Source: Novosphingobium sp. SG919 (lineage in GTDB: Bacteria; Pseudomonadota; Alphaproteobacteria; Sphingomonadales; Sphingomonadaceae). From it: a stretch of DNA of 64,000 nucleotides. Both the position numbers and the translations under genes were made by a program. The notes below the pieces were generated by a model. The model was not told where the DNA came from, did no database searches, and worked only from the letters and a program-made list of their open reading frames with translations. This document shows positions 10,598-19,820 of the stretch, piece by piece (within the stretch, counting starts at the first letter, position 1; each line of letters begins with the position of its first letter). The DNA lies in the NCBI RefSeq assembly GCF_012932495.1, contig NZ_JABCNG010000002.1:62001-126000 (forward strand), in the 5' to 3' direction.

Positions 10598-12013
10598 TCA
10601 ATCAAACAGCTTGTGCGGCAGGCGCCAGGCAATCGCCATGCACAGGCCCAGCAGCACGACGATCGCCGCCAGCGCGGCCATGGCCGGAAACGGATAATGG
10701 CGTGCACCGCTGGCGAAATAGAGGCTGCCCACCAGCGCCACGCCCAGCGCCGCACCGAATTGCTGGCTGGTCTTGAGCAGGGCACTGGCCGCCCCGGCGT
10801 GGTCGCGATCCACGCGTGAAACCACCACGGGCCCAACGCAGCCCGATGTCATGCCCATGCCCGCGCCCGCCATCATCAGCGCCAGCACCACCAGCAGCCA
10901 TGGCAGGTGCGCAACGGTAATGCCCCACAGCACCAGCGCGGTGGCGGGCAGCATCGTCGCCGCGCCCAGCACCAGCACCCAGCGGCCCAGCCTTGGCAGA
11001 AGGTTGCGGCTCATCACCCCGATGCCGAACATCGCGCCCAGGCCATAGGGCATGTGCAGCAAGCCGGTGAACAGTGGCGTCTGGCCGCGCTCTGCCTGGC
11101 AGGCAAAGGCAAAGACCAGCAGGAAGCCCGATCCCACCCCGCCGAACACGATTGCCAGCGCCAGCCCCAGCCGGAAACTGGCAATGTTGAACAAGGCTGG
11201 ATCGAACAGCGCCGGGCGCCCCTCGCGCACGCGCCGCCCGGCGTGGCGCCAGGCCATGATCCCCAAAGGTATCACGGCGAGCAGCGGCCACAGGTTCACC
11301 CCGCCATGGCCGCTTTCGGCCGCGCCGATCAGCGGTTGCAACAGCGCCGCCATGGCCAGGCCGAACCATGCCATGCCGAGCAGGTCATAGCCGGCCGGCC
11401 GGCTTGACCGGGCCTCGGGCAAAAGCACCAGGCCGGCGATCACCGCGCCGATCCCCACCGGCAGGTTGATCAGGAACACCGCGCGCCAGCCAAGTTCGAA
11501 CAGGTTGGCCTCGATCAGGATGCCGCCCAGCACCGGGCCGGCAATCGCTGCCAGGCCGCCGATCACGCCGAACAACGCCATGCGTGAAACGCGTTCGAGC
11601 GGGGAGAACATGACCTGGACCATGGCCATCGCCTGGGGCGCCATCACCGCCCCCGTCGCGCCCTGCAGCAGCCGCGCCGCCACCAGCGCCGTGCCGGTCG
11701 TGGCCAGCCCGCAGGCCGCCGAAGCCAGGGTGAAACCCGTCACCCCGATCAGGAACATGCGGCGATAGCCGAAAGTATCGCCCAGGCGGCCACCGGCCAT
11801 GAGCAGCACGGCAAAGGCCAGGGAATAGCCCGCCACGATCCATTGCGATGCCTGGGCATCCGCGCCCAGGCTGGCCTTGATCGCCGGCAGCGCGGTGTTC
11901 ACGATCGTCATGTCGACGATTTCGAGCACCAGCGCCGTGATCAGGGTGATCAACGCGAAGGTTTTCTGGCGATGCGTCAGGCTTTGCGGGTCTCGACCGG
12001 TGGACTTTGGCAC
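10598..12013 (-). CDS. MFS transporter, DHA2 (14-TMS) type
   Basis: A GTG start at 12013 gives 471 residues and begins two bases after the GMC gene stops, suggesting translational coupling; longer in-frame starts run into the GMC gene. The protein has about 14 hydrophobic helices, the DHA2 N-terminal motif LEIVDMTIVNTALPAI, motif A (GGRLGDTFGYRRMF), and the antiporter-type motif C region (GVIGGLAAIAGPVLGG). DHA2 proteins are usually proton-coupled exporters of drugs or metabolites. Being last in an operon with a sugar dehydrogenase, this one may instead move oxidised sugars or protect against a by-product. The substrate is not predictable from the sequence. Confidence 0.85.
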   Translation of the reverse strand: MPKSTGRDPQSLTHRQKTFALITLITALVLEIVDMTIVNTALPAIKASLGADAQASQWIVAGYSLAFAVLLMAGGRLGDTFGYRRMFLIGVTGFTLASAACGLATTGTALVAARLLQGATGAVMAPQAMAMVQVMFSPLERVSRMALFGVIGGLAAIAGPVLGGILIEANLFELGWRAVFLINLPVGIGAVIAGLVLLPEARSSRPAGYDLLGMAWFGLAMAALLQPLIGAAESGHGGVNLWPLLAVIPLGIMAWRHAGRRVREGRPALFDPALFNIASFRLGLALAIVFGGVGSGFLLVFAFACQAERGQTPLFTGLLHMPYGLGAMFGIGVMSRNLLPRLGRWVLVLGAATMLPATALVLWGITVAHLPWLLVVLALMMAGAGMGMTSGCVGPVVVSRVDRDHAGAASALLKTSQQFGAALGVALVGSLYFASGARHYPFPAMAALAAIVVLLGLCMAIAWRLPHKLFD

Positions 12014-12015
12014 GC

Positions 12016-13710
12016 TCAGATCTTGCCTTCGCGCAGCATGCCCACGGCCGCATCGGCAGCGCGCGCGGTCAAGGCCATGTAGGTGAGCGACGGGTTCTGG
12101 CACGCCGACGAACTCATCTGCGCGCCATCGGTGACGAACAGGTTGGCCACATCGTGCGCCTGGCTCCACTTGTTGAGCACGCTGGTGGCCGGATCGTTGC
12201 CCATGCGCGCGCCGCCCATCTCGTGGATCGCGGTGCCGCCCGCACCCGGCCGGTCAAAGCCCATGATGACCTGCCCGCCCGCAGCGGTGAGCATTTCGGC
12301 TGCCTCGGCCTTGGCCTGGGCAAGTGCGGCGTGTTCCTCCGCGCCAAAGGCGAACTCGATCTTGAGCTGCGGCAGGCCGTTGGCATCGGTCTTGCTGCGA
12401 TCGAGCGTCAGGCGATTGCTGGCGCGCGGCACGCAATCGGCAAAGGCCACCAGCACCATGCGCCACGGGCCGGGACGGTGCAGCGTGTTCTTGTAGTCCG
12501 CACCGATCCCTTCCATCCGCTTGCCCTGCGTCCAGGTGCTTTGCAACGCGCCGCCCTGGAACGAAAAGCCGCGCGTGTGGCCGACGCCGTCGAGCGTTTC
12601 CATGTTGCGATACCGCGGAATGACAATGCCGGTCGGCCGGTTGCCGAACGAGGTATGCGCGTCGAAGCCGGGCATGATCGCCGCTGCCGAAAGCGTGTTG
12701 GCATGGTCCATGATGTGCGTGCCCAGCACGCCGCTGGAATTGGCCAGGCCCTGCGGCATCGCCTCGGTGGCGGAATTGAGCAGCACATGCACCGAATTGA
12801 ACGCCCCGGCGTTCAGGAAGACCAGCCGCGCCGTGGCGCTCTTGCGGGTGCGGGTCTTGGTGTCGATGTAGCGCACCCCGGTGGCCCGGCGCGTGGCCGG
12901 GTCATAATCCACCGCTTCGACCACGGCATCGGTGATCACGGTCAGGTTGCCGGTGGCCATGGCGGCCGGCAAAGTGCTCGATTGCGTGGAGAAATAGGCG
13001 CCATAGGAACACCCGCGCGCGCAGATCGAACGATATTGGCACGGCGCCCGGCCTTCTTCTTCCTTGGCTTGGGTCAGGTTCGCGGTGCGTCCCACGGTAA
13101 GGCAGCGATCGGGCCAGCGCGCCGCAATCGCTTCGCGCGTGTGCTGCTCCACCACGTTGAGCGCCATGGGCGGCTGGAATTGCCCGTCGGGCAATTGCTT
13201 GAGGCCTTCCTTGGCACCCGAGACGCCGACGAAGCTTTCCACCTTGTCGTACCATGGGGCGAGGTCGGCATAGCGGATCGGCCAGTCGGTGCCGTGGCCA
13301 TCGCGCGCATTGGCGGCAAAGTCATAGTCCGACCAGCGATAGCACTGCCGGCCCCAGGTGAGCGAGCGGCCGCCCAGCTGATAGCTGCGGAACCAGGTAA
13401 ACTGCGTTTCGGGCGTGGTCTGATAGGGGTTCTGGGCGTCGTTGACGAAGTGGCCCTGGGTGAATTCGTTGAAATGGCGATTGAGCATCTGCACGGGATA
13501 TTCCCGTTCATAGAGCGCGGCATCGCCTTCGCCCCGGAACGGCATTTCCCAGGGCGCTTTCATTTCCGTATCATAGTCCTGCTGATGGCGGATCTCGCGG
13601 CCCCGCTCGATCATCAGCACTTTGAGCCCAGCCTTGGTCAATTCCTTGGCCGCCCAGCCACCGCTGATGCCCGAGCCAACCACAATCGCATCGAAATCCA
13701 TGGGAAACAT
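12016..13710 (-). CDS. GMC-family FAD sugar dehydrogenase, large subunit
   Basis: This 564-residue flavoprotein has the N-terminal FAD-binding motif VVGSGISGGWAAKEL and an ERG end to the beta-alpha-beta fold. GGRSLTWGRQ is the GMC signature region. A Cys-containing segment (CQYRSICARGCSYGAY) is seen in membrane sugar dehydrogenases. The C-terminal GMC domain contains IHEMGGARMG and QNPSLTYMALTARAADAAV, with the His/Asn pair expected in the active site. It lacks its own signal peptide. The adjacent small subunit carries a Tat signal, so the complex is probably exported by hitch-hiking, as in gluconate 2-dehydrogenases and glucoside 3-dehydrogenases. No cytochrome c subunit lies beside it. The likely reaction is oxidation of a sugar or glycoside hydroxyl, perhaps at C3. 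Confidence 0.88.
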   Translation of the reverse strand: MFPMDFDAIVVGSGISGGWAAKELTKAGLKVLMIERGREIRHQQDYDTEMKAPWEMPFRGEGDAALYEREYPVQMLNRHFNEFTQGHFVNDAQNPYQTTPETQFTWFRSYQLGGRSLTWGRQCYRWSDYDFAANARDGHGTDWPIRYADLAPWYDKVESFVGVSGAKEGLKQLPDGQFQPPMALNVVEQHTREAIAARWPDRCLTVGRTANLTQAKEEEGRAPCQYRSICARGCSYGAYFSTQSSTLPAAMATGNLTVITDAVVEAVDYDPATRRATGVRYIDTKTRTRKSATARLVFLNAGAFNSVHVLLNSATEAMPQGLANSSGVLGTHIMDHANTLSAAAIMPGFDAHTSFGNRPTGIVIPRYRNMETLDGVGHTRGFSFQGGALQSTWTQGKRMEGIGADYKNTLHRPGPWRMVLVAFADCVPRASNRLTLDRSKTDANGLPQLKIEFAFGAEEHAALAQAKAEAAEMLTAAGGQVIMGFDRPGAGGTAIHEMGGARMGNDPATSVLNKWSQAHDVANLFVTDGAQMSSSACQNPSLTYMALTARAADAAVGMLREGKI

Positions 13711-13722
13711 CCTGTCCGCAAA

Positions 13723-14367
13723 TCAGCCGAAATCGATGGCCGTCCAGTCGCTGGAATAGCTGCGCGTGGTGGGGGTGACCGGCACGTCGGGGTCCCACCG
13801 GCCGGGCACGAGTTCGTAGTTGAGTTCCTTGGAACCGCCGATCTCGCTGGTGTAGTAACCGGTCAGGATCAGGTTCTTGATCGGGTGCCAGGGCTGCGCA
13901 GCAGGCACCTTGGCAAAGGCATCGTGATCGAGTGCGGCCAGCGCGGACTGGCGTTGCGCGGGCGTTGCCACGGCAAACGGACGCCCGGCGCGCTTGGCAA
14001 GTTCGGCGGCCAGCCAGCTCGCGTGATCGAGGCTGCCATCGGGACGGGCAAAGGCCGCGACCGCCGGATCGGCGCGCAGCGCATCGGGCAGCGGCTTGCG
14101 CGTGCCGTCCAGCCCGTGGTCGAGCGCGAGCAGCACAAACGTGCCCGCCCCCACTTCACCGGCCCCGGCCGTGCCCGTGCGCGGGATGACCAGTTGGGCA
14201 ACATCACGCATCAACGCCTGGTGCGGGGCCAGCCGCGCCGCCTTGCGCCGCGCGGCGGCCAGCGCTTCGTCGGCCGGGCCGAGCGAGGCGCCAAGGGCCG
14301 CGCCGAACAGCGCCAACCCGGCCATGAATTCGCGGCGCTGCCATGCACCGGCGGTCTTGTCTGCCAT
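13723..14367 (-). CDS. Gluconate 2-dehydrogenase subunit 3-like protein, Tat-exported
   Basis: The ATG at 14367 gives 214 residues and places a Tat signal (QRREFMAGLALFGAALG) at the N-terminus. The mature part matches the subunit-3 family in layout: an early ARLIP-like segment (VAQLVIPRTGTAGA), a mid region rich in Ala and Asp, and the C-terminal ILTGYYTSEIGGSKELNYEL, which is the strongest family signature. It ends 12 bases before the GMC gene starts. In known systems this subunit escorts the FAD subunit to the periplasm and is needed for activity. The pair points to a periplasmic sugar dehydrogenase whose electron acceptor is encoded elsewhere. Confidence 0.85.
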   Translation of the reverse strand: MADKTAGAWQRREFMAGLALFGAALGASLGPADEALAAARRKAARLAPHQALMRDVAQLVIPRTGTAGAGEVGAGTFVLLALDHGLDGTRKPLPDALRADPAVAAFARPDGSLDHASWLAAELAKRAGRPFAVATPAQRQSALAALDHDAFAKVPAAQPWHPIKNLILTGYYTSEIGGSKELNYELVPGRWDPDVPVTPTTRSYSSDWTAIDFG

Positions 14368-14414
14368 ATTACCTCGCTTTGCCTCGTGCCGATCAGCTTC
14401 GTCGCGGAATGCCA

Positions 14415-15992
14415 TTACATCAGCCCCAGATTGCCACCGGCCGCGGCATAGGCGGCAAAGGCCGCCTGCCGTGCCGGGGTGGATACCGCCGGTGCCAGGC
14501 CCGGCTTGTCGCCCAGCCACATCACCGCACCAGAACCGTCCGCCGCCATCGCCGGCCAGGGCGCACTGCGGCCGGCCGGGTTGCCGCTGCGCAAAAACGC
14601 CAGCACGTGGTCCTGCCATTGCCGGCTGACCGCCGCATCGCGCGCGGTGAACTGGCGCCCGCCCTGCCCCAACGTGCCAAACAGATAAGGCAGTTGCGAG
14701 GAATGGAACGCACCGAACGATGCCCCGCCCGGTGCGGGCGGATAGGCATGGTCGTAAAGATAGGCGTAGACCCGCTGGCCCGCCTGCGCGCGAGCCCTGG
14801 CCCAGAGCAGCAGCCCGGTCATATAACGGTCGCGCGCGATCAGAAGGTTGGATTGCTGGGCCTGCGCCGCATCGGCATGGGGATAGAGCGCAAGCAGCCG
14901 ATCGGCAAAATCGCCATAGCGCCCTCGCACCGCCGCTTCGAACGCGGCGGGCGTGCGGATCGACAGGTCGATCATCTCGGCGCCGTTGAAGCCCGTCAGC
15001 AACGGGACCGGGCTGGCCACCGGCATCGCCGCGCGGACCGGATCATGCGGCAGGAACGCACCATCAACGTGGGGCACATAGACCAGGCGTGGCGGGCCGC
15101 TGCCACCGGGAACCACCTTGGTCGCCTCCACCAGGTCTGCCGCCGCAACCGCGCGCAGCGCTGCCGCGTCTGCGGCGTGCAGCCGCGCGCCAAGCGCCTG
15201 ACCTTCGGCATCGCCCTGCGCCAGGCTGGGCACGTCCACCGCCATGCTCGCGCCGCTCAGCGCGATGGCCTTGGCGAACAGGCCCTTGGCGCGGGGCGAC
15301 ACGATCAGCGCCACGACCGATTCGGCGCCGGCGGATTCACCCGCGATCGTCACGTTGGCCGGATCGCCGCCAAAGCGGGCAATATTGGCCTTGATCCAGC
15401 GCAGCGCGGCAATCTGGTCTTCCAGGCCGTAATTGCCCGAGGCACCCGATTGCCCTGGCCCGCGCAGCGCCGGATGGGCGAGGAACCCGAACACGCCCAC
15501 GCGATACTGGATGGTGACCACCACGGCCTGCCGCGCCGCCAAGGCTGCCCCGTCATAGACCGGCACGGTGGCGCCACCCCCGCTGAACCCGCCGCCATGG
15601 ATGAATACCAGCACCGGCAAGCCATGCGCCGGGCCCGCCGGTTTCCACACGTTGGCAGTCAGGCAATCTTCGGAATAGGGCGGCGGCGCCAGGAATTCGG
15701 CGGTATAAGGGCCCCAGGCGCCGGCCTGCGCCTGATAGCACGAGGGGCCAAAGCGGCTGGCATCGCGCACGCCCTGCCAGGCCGGTGCCGGGCGCGGCGC
15801 TTGCCAGCGCAGCGCGCCGACCGGGCCTAGCGCATAAGGCAGCCCCAACCAGGCTTCCACGCCGCGGCTCGCCGTGCCCGCCGCCAGGCCCTGCGCCGTG
15901 CGCACGAGTGGCGCGGGGCTGGCCGCTGCAACACCGGGAATGCCAAGCGCAAGCGCTGCAAGCAGCACGGCGGCCGGTTGCTTGATGGCCAT
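14415..15992 (-). CDS. Type-B carboxylesterase, secreted
   Basis: The ATG at 15992 follows a GGGAGAA ribosome site and starts a signal peptide (AAVLLAALALGIPGVAAA), giving 525 residues. Type-B carboxylesterase features are present in order: EDCLTANVWKP, the oxyanion motif FIHGGGFSGG, the nucleophile elbow TIAGESAGAESV, and FGAFHSSQLPYLFG carrying the predicted catalytic His. It is the first gene of the operon with the subunit-3, GMC and MFS genes (47 bases to the next). Its substrate might be an acylated or feruloylated sugar, in keeping with plant cell-wall use, but type-B esterases are broad and this is inference. Confidence 0.88.
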   Translation of the reverse strand: MAIKQPAAVLLAALALGIPGVAAASPAPLVRTAQGLAAGTASRGVEAWLGLPYALGPVGALRWQAPRPAPAWQGVRDASRFGPSCYQAQAGAWGPYTAEFLAPPPYSEDCLTANVWKPAGPAHGLPVLVFIHGGGFSGGGATVPVYDGAALAARQAVVVTIQYRVGVFGFLAHPALRGPGQSGASGNYGLEDQIAALRWIKANIARFGGDPANVTIAGESAGAESVVALIVSPRAKGLFAKAIALSGASMAVDVPSLAQGDAEGQALGARLHAADAAALRAVAAADLVEATKVVPGGSGPPRLVYVPHVDGAFLPHDPVRAAMPVASPVPLLTGFNGAEMIDLSIRTPAAFEAAVRGRYGDFADRLLALYPHADAAQAQQSNLLIARDRYMTGLLLWARARAQAGQRVYAYLYDHAYPPAPGGASFGAFHSSQLPYLFGTLGQGGRQFTARDAAVSRQWQDHVLAFLRSGNPAGRSAPWPAMAADGSGAVMWLGDKPGLAPAVSTPARQAAFAAYAAAGGNLGLM

Positions 15993-16013
15993 GAGGCATT
16001 CTCCCGCGTCGGT

Positions 16014-16031
16014 TTGATTTATCGTAATCAA
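16014..16031. promoter_or_regulatory. Perfect 6-6-6 inverted repeat upstream of the carboxylesterase operon
   Basis: TTGATT (16014-16019) and AATCAA (16026-16031) flank a 6-base spacer. The site is 22 bases upstream of the carboxylesterase start, next to an AT-rich stretch (16020-16052) that contrasts with the surrounding GC-rich DNA and probably holds the promoter. The binding protein is unknown. Confidence 0.45.
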
Positions 16032-16165
16032 TATAATAGTTCTAAAATAGGTCAAGCCGGCAAAACGCCATTGGCCGCAAATGCGGCGCAATGACCCGGC
16101 AATCTACGGAACCGGCTTGCCGTGGCGCGGCTGGCAGGCAGCGCCAAGGCAAGCCGGAATGAAGG

Positions 16166-17218
16166 TCAGATGCCCATCAGCTTGCGGTTGAGCGCGCGGT
16201 CGGCGCCACCGGCGGCAAAGTCGTCAAACGCGTGCTCGGTCACGCGAATGATGTGGCGGGCAATGAATGGGGCGCCCTCGGCCGCGCCCTGCTCTGGATG
16301 CTTGAGCGCGCATTCCCATTCCAGCACGGCCCAGCCGGGGAAGTCGTATTGTGCCATCTTGGAAAAGATTGCCGGGAAATCCACCTGCCCATCGCCCAGG
16401 CTGCGAAACCGGCCGGGCCGATCAACCCAGCTCTGGTACCCGCCATAAACGCCGCTGCGCCCGTTGGGGCGAAACTCGGCATCCTTCACGTGGAAGCATT
16501 TGATCCGCTCGTGATAGATGTCGATATAGGCCAGGTAATCCAGGCATTGCAGAACGAAGTGACTGGGATCGTAGAGAATGTTGGCGCGCGGATGATTGCC
16601 CACGCGTTCCAGGAACATCTCGAAGGTCGCGCCGTCGTGCAGGTCTTCGCCGGGGTGGATTTCATAGGCCGCGTCCACGCCGTTTTCGTCGAACACGTCC
16701 AGGATCGGCTTCCACCGCCGCGCCAGTTCGTCAAACGCGTCTTCCACCAGGCCAGCGGGCCGCGCCGGCCAGGGATAGAAATAGGGCCAGGCCAGCGCGC
16801 CGGAAAACGTGGCATGGGCGCTCAGGCCCAAGCGCCGGCTGGCAACCGCCGCCTTCTTCACCTGCTCCACCGCCCAGGCCTGGCGCGCGGCCGGGTTGCC
16901 GTGAACCGGCGCCGGGGCAAAGGCATCGAACTGCGCGTCGAATGCCGGATGCACCGCCACCAACTGCCCTTGCAGGTGGGTGGAAAGTTCGGTGATCGCC
17001 AGGCCCTTGTCGGCGAGCAGGCCCTTCACCTCATCGCAATAGGCCTGGCTTTCCGCTGCCAGGTCAAGATCGAACAGGCGCTTGTCCCAGCTGGGGATCT
17101 GCACGCCCTTGTAGCCCAGGCCGGCCATATAGCTGCCGATGGCATCCAGGCTGTTGAACGGGGCGGCATCGCCGGCGAACTGGGCCAGGAAAATGCCCGG
17201 CCCCTGAATGGTCTTCAT
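16166..17218 (-). CDS. Sugar phosphate isomerase/epimerase-family TIM-barrel protein
   Basis: The 350-residue protein belongs to the xylose isomerase-like TIM barrel family. Metal-binding candidates appear in the usual order: YEIHPGEDLHDG (Glu and His), NILYDPSHFVLQ (Asp/His), CFHVKDAEF (His, Asp) and VLEWECALKHPEQG (Glu). No signal peptide is visible, so it is cytoplasmic. It ends an operon with the Gfo/Idh/MocA gene (29 bases apart). Close pairs of this kind act as keto-sugar epimerases, isomerases or 3-keto-glycoside lyases in inositol and glycoside pathways. The precise reaction cannot be assigned. Confidence 0.85.
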   Translation of the reverse strand: MKTIQGPGIFLAQFAGDAAPFNSLDAIGSYMAGLGYKGVQIPSWDKRLFDLDLAAESQAYCDEVKGLLADKGLAITELSTHLQGQLVAVHPAFDAQFDAFAPAPVHGNPAARQAWAVEQVKKAAVASRRLGLSAHATFSGALAWPYFYPWPARPAGLVEDAFDELARRWKPILDVFDENGVDAAYEIHPGEDLHDGATFEMFLERVGNHPRANILYDPSHFVLQCLDYLAYIDIYHERIKCFHVKDAEFRPNGRSGVYGGYQSWVDRPGRFRSLGDGQVDFPAIFSKMAQYDFPGWAVLEWECALKHPEQGAAEGAPFIARHIIRVTEHAFDDFAAGGADRALNRKLMGI

Positions 17219-17247
17219 GGCTGTTCGGCTCCTTCAAACGGTCGATT

Positions 17248-18363
17248 TCAAGCCCTCAGGGGCACCCACCCGGCGCCTTCGCGGCTGGCCGCCACGGCGG
17301 TGGCGATGAACGCCATGCCGCGCAAGCCCTCTGCCACGCCCGGCAGCAGCGACGCTGCCTCGCCGCGCAACAAGGCGGCAAAATCGCGGTAGAGGTTGGC
17401 AAAGGCTTCCAGGTATCCTTCGGGGTGGCCGGCCGGTGTGCGCGTGCGCGCCACGGCATCCGGGCCGAGTTGACCGCTTCCGGCGTGGATCACTTCGCTG
17501 CGCCCGTCAATGGTGTTGTATTCCAAGACATTGGGCGTTTCCTGGCGCCAGGTCAGGCCACCCTTGTCGCCATGGAGCCGAATGCGCAGACCATTGCGTT
17601 CGCCCACTTCGATCTGGCTGGCCAGCAGCACGCCGCGCGCGCCGTTGTCGAAACGCAGCAGCACCGTGCAATCATCGTCGAGCGTGCGGCCGGGCACGAC
17701 GGCGGCCAGATCGGCCAGCAGTTCGGTCACTTTCAGCCCGCTGATGAATTCAGCCAGTTGAAATGCGTGGACGCCGATGTCACCGATGCACCCGCCCAGC
17801 CCCGCGCGCGCGGGGTCGACGCGCCACTGCGCCTGCTTGCCCGTCGCTTCTCCAGCCAGCCAGCCTTGGGGATATTCCACCACGATCTTGCGCACCGTGC
17901 CCAGCGCGCCGGCGGCAACGCGTGCGCGCGCCTCACGCACCAGGGGATAGCCCGAATAAGTATAGGTCACGCCAAAGGGCAGGCCCGCGGCCGCAACCAG
18001 CCCGGCCAGTTCCTGCGCTTCGGCCAGGGTCGCGGTCAGCGGTTTGTCGGTCATCACCGGCACACCTGCCGCCAGCGCAGCGCGGGCAGCGGGCAGATGG
18101 TGGTGATTGGGCGAGACGATCGAAACGAAATCGATGCCATCGGGCCGCGCACGTTCGGCCGCGAACATCGCCTCAAGCGTGGGATAGGCCCGCGCAGAAT
18201 CGATGCGATAGCTTGCCGCCGCCGCCTGGCCGCGCGCCGCATCGCTGGAAAACACGCCGGCGACCAGCTCGATTTCCCGATCCATTTCTGCCGCATAGCG
18301 ATGCACCGGGCCGATGAAAGCACCAGGCCCGCCGCCGATCATAGCCATTCTCAGACGCCGCAA
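17248..18363 (-). CDS. Gfo/Idh/MocA-family NAD(P)-dependent sugar oxidoreductase
   Basis: A TTG start at 18363, preceded by GGGGAGAG at good spacing, gives 371 residues; the first in-frame ATG (18348) would cut into the beta strand that opens the Rossmann fold. The fold reads [17 protein letters not shown], then [17 protein letters not shown] and the family's EKP-like motif as [32 protein letters not shown] contains the Asp and His of the catalytic region. It is co-transcribed with the TIM-barrel gene and divergent from an MFS transporter. Probable role: cytoplasmic oxidation or reduction of a (keto-)sugar or glycoside. Confidence 0.88.
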   Translation of the reverse strand: MRRLRMAMIGGGPGAFIGPVHRYAAEMDREIELVAGVFSSDAARGQAAAASYRIDSARAYPTLEAMFAAERARPDGIDFVSIVSPNHHHLPAARAALAAGVPVMTDKPLTATLAEAQELAGLVAAAGLPFGVTYTYSGYPLVREARARVAAGALGTVRKIVVEYPQGWLAGEATGKQAQWRVDPARAGLGGCIGDIGVHAFQLAEFISGLKVTELLADLAAVVPGRTLDDDCTVLLRFDNGARGVLLASQIEVGERNGLRIRLHGDKGGLTWRQETPNVLEYNTIDGRSEVIHAGSGQLGPDAVARTRTPAGHPEGYLEAFANLYRDFAALLRGEAASLLPGVAEGLRGMAFIATAVAASREGAGWVPLRA

Positions 18364-18472
18364 GTCACTCTCCCCACGCGGTTTCGTTTGTAATACCGAT
18401 TCTAGTTTGATAGGGCGAGCGCCGTCAAGCAGGAATGGTCGCGCCCGAACGGCCCCGACGGGAGAATTTTGC
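18364..18472. promoter_or_regulatory. Divergent promoter region (Gfo/Idh operon and MFS gene)
   Basis: This 109-bp gap separates divergent genes. It contains an AT-rich core near 18384-18414 (TTTGTAATACCGATTCTAG and onward) likely to hold both promoters. No convincing palindrome was found. Confidence 0.4.
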
Positions 18473-19693
18473 ATGCAGCTCGTCCGCAAGTTTTACGCCT
18501 CGCTCACGCTCAAACCGCAAGGTCTGACGATGATCGTGGCCGGCTTCCTGCCGGTTTTTGCCATCATCGCCATGTTCCCGGTGGTGGCGGCAATGATCGG
18601 CCATTTCAAGGACGTGCCCGATGCCGCGATTCGCGTGCCGGCCATGGTTACCGCGCCAGGCTATGCCATCGCCGTGCTGGCGCCGTTCGCCGGCCTGTTC
18701 GTCGATCGTTTCGGCCGCCGCCCGCTGCTGCTGGCCTGCACATTCTTCTACGGGATCGTGGGCACGGCGCCGTTCTTCCTCGAAAACCTCGATGTCATCT
18801 TCGCCTCGCGCCTTTTGCTGGGGGTGTGCGAGGCCGGCATCCTCACCATCGTCAACACCCTGATCGCCGATTATTGGGAGGACCGCGAACGCCGCACCTG
18901 GCTGATGCTGCAAGGCATGGTGGGTCCGCTGTTCCAATCGCTCGTCTTCCTGCTGGTCGCGGCCGTGGCGGCCTGGCGCTGGAACGGCAGCTTCCTGGTC
19001 TACCTGGTGGCGCTGCCGATCTTTGCGGCGATGTATGCCTTCATCTACGAACCCCGCCAGCCTGAACCAGCCGCGCTGGCCACGCCCGGCACGGTGACCC
19101 CGCCGACGCAGGCCGAACGCTTCCCGCTGGGCATGGCGTTCCTGGTGGGCGGGCTGACGCTGTTTTCGTCGGTTCTCTACTATGTGTTCATCGTCAATGG
19201 CAGCATCGCCTGGGCCGAAATGGGCGTGACCGATCCCATGGCGGTGAGCAAGGCCACATTCATCCCCAGCTTCTTCATCCTTGCCGGCGCCGTGGTCTTC
19301 CGCATTGTTTCGCGTTTCAGCAATGCCGCGCAGATCGCCACGTTCCTGCTGCTGTTCGGCCTGGGCCTGGCCGGCATTGGCCTGGCGCACAGCGTGCTAC
19401 AGATGCAGGTGGCGCTGGTCATCCAGCAGACCGGTGCCGGCATGGCGGTGCCCGCCCTGATCGCCTGGGCGCAAAGCAAGTTCTCGTTCCGCCACCGCGG
19501 GCGCGGCATGGGGGTGTGGACAAGCTGCTTCTTCCTGGGCCAAGCCGTCTCGCCGGTCCTGGTCGGGCTGGTGGCGCGGCACCTGGGTTCGATGCAGGGC
19601 GCTTTCCTGGCGGCCGGCGTCATCGCCCTGGCAGCGGCCTTGGCCGGCGGCGCGATTGCGCTGCGCCACAAGGCCGTGCTTGCCCCGGCATGA
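18473..19693 (+). CDS. MFS transporter, 12-TMS, probable sugar or glycoside uptake
   Basis: The ATG at 18473 follows GGGAGA and gives 406 residues with about 12 hydrophobic segments. The loop motif A appears as GLFVDRFGRRPLLL. There is a central loop rich in Pro and Ala (YEPRQPEPAALATPGTVTPP) between the two six-helix halves. The gene is divergent from the Gfo/Idh/TIM-barrel operon, so it probably imports the sugar or keto-glycoside that those enzymes process. The substrate assignment is inferred from context only. Confidence 0.82.
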   Translation: MQLVRKFYASLTLKPQGLTMIVAGFLPVFAIIAMFPVVAAMIGHFKDVPDAAIRVPAMVTAPGYAIAVLAPFAGLFVDRFGRRPLLLACTFFYGIVGTAPFFLENLDVIFASRLLLGVCEAGILTIVNTLIADYWEDRERRTWLMLQGMVGPLFQSLVFLLVAAVAAWRWNGSFLVYLVALPIFAAMYAFIYEPRQPEPAALATPGTVTPPTQAERFPLGMAFLVGGLTLFSSVLYYVFIVNGSIAWAEMGVTDPMAVSKATFIPSFFILAGAVVFRIVSRFSNAAQIATFLLLFGLGLAGIGLAHSVLQMQVALVIQQTGAGMAVPALIAWAQSKFSFRHRGRGMGVWTSCFFLGQAVSPVLVGLVARHLGSMQGAFLAAGVIALAAALAGGAIALRHKAVLAPA

Positions 19694-19820
19694 CGCCAAG
19701 GCTGGGGCACCGGGCGTGTGACGCAATGATGACTGGCCGGTTGGCGGGCGCAACAAATGACGATATGGCACCGCAACACGCACCCGCCGTTCCGGCTGGC
19801 GCCAGCATAGGGTTGCCTTG

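Noticed and set aside
12014..12169. N-terminal extension of the MFS transporter
   Set aside because: It would overlap the GMC gene by about 150 bases and adds a basic tail ahead of the first helix. The GTG at 12013 fits the operon spacing.
12007..14451. Long plus-strand open frame opposite the GMC and subunit-3 genes
   Set aside because: Antisense to two clearly conserved genes; composition typical of a shadow frame and no recognisable domain.
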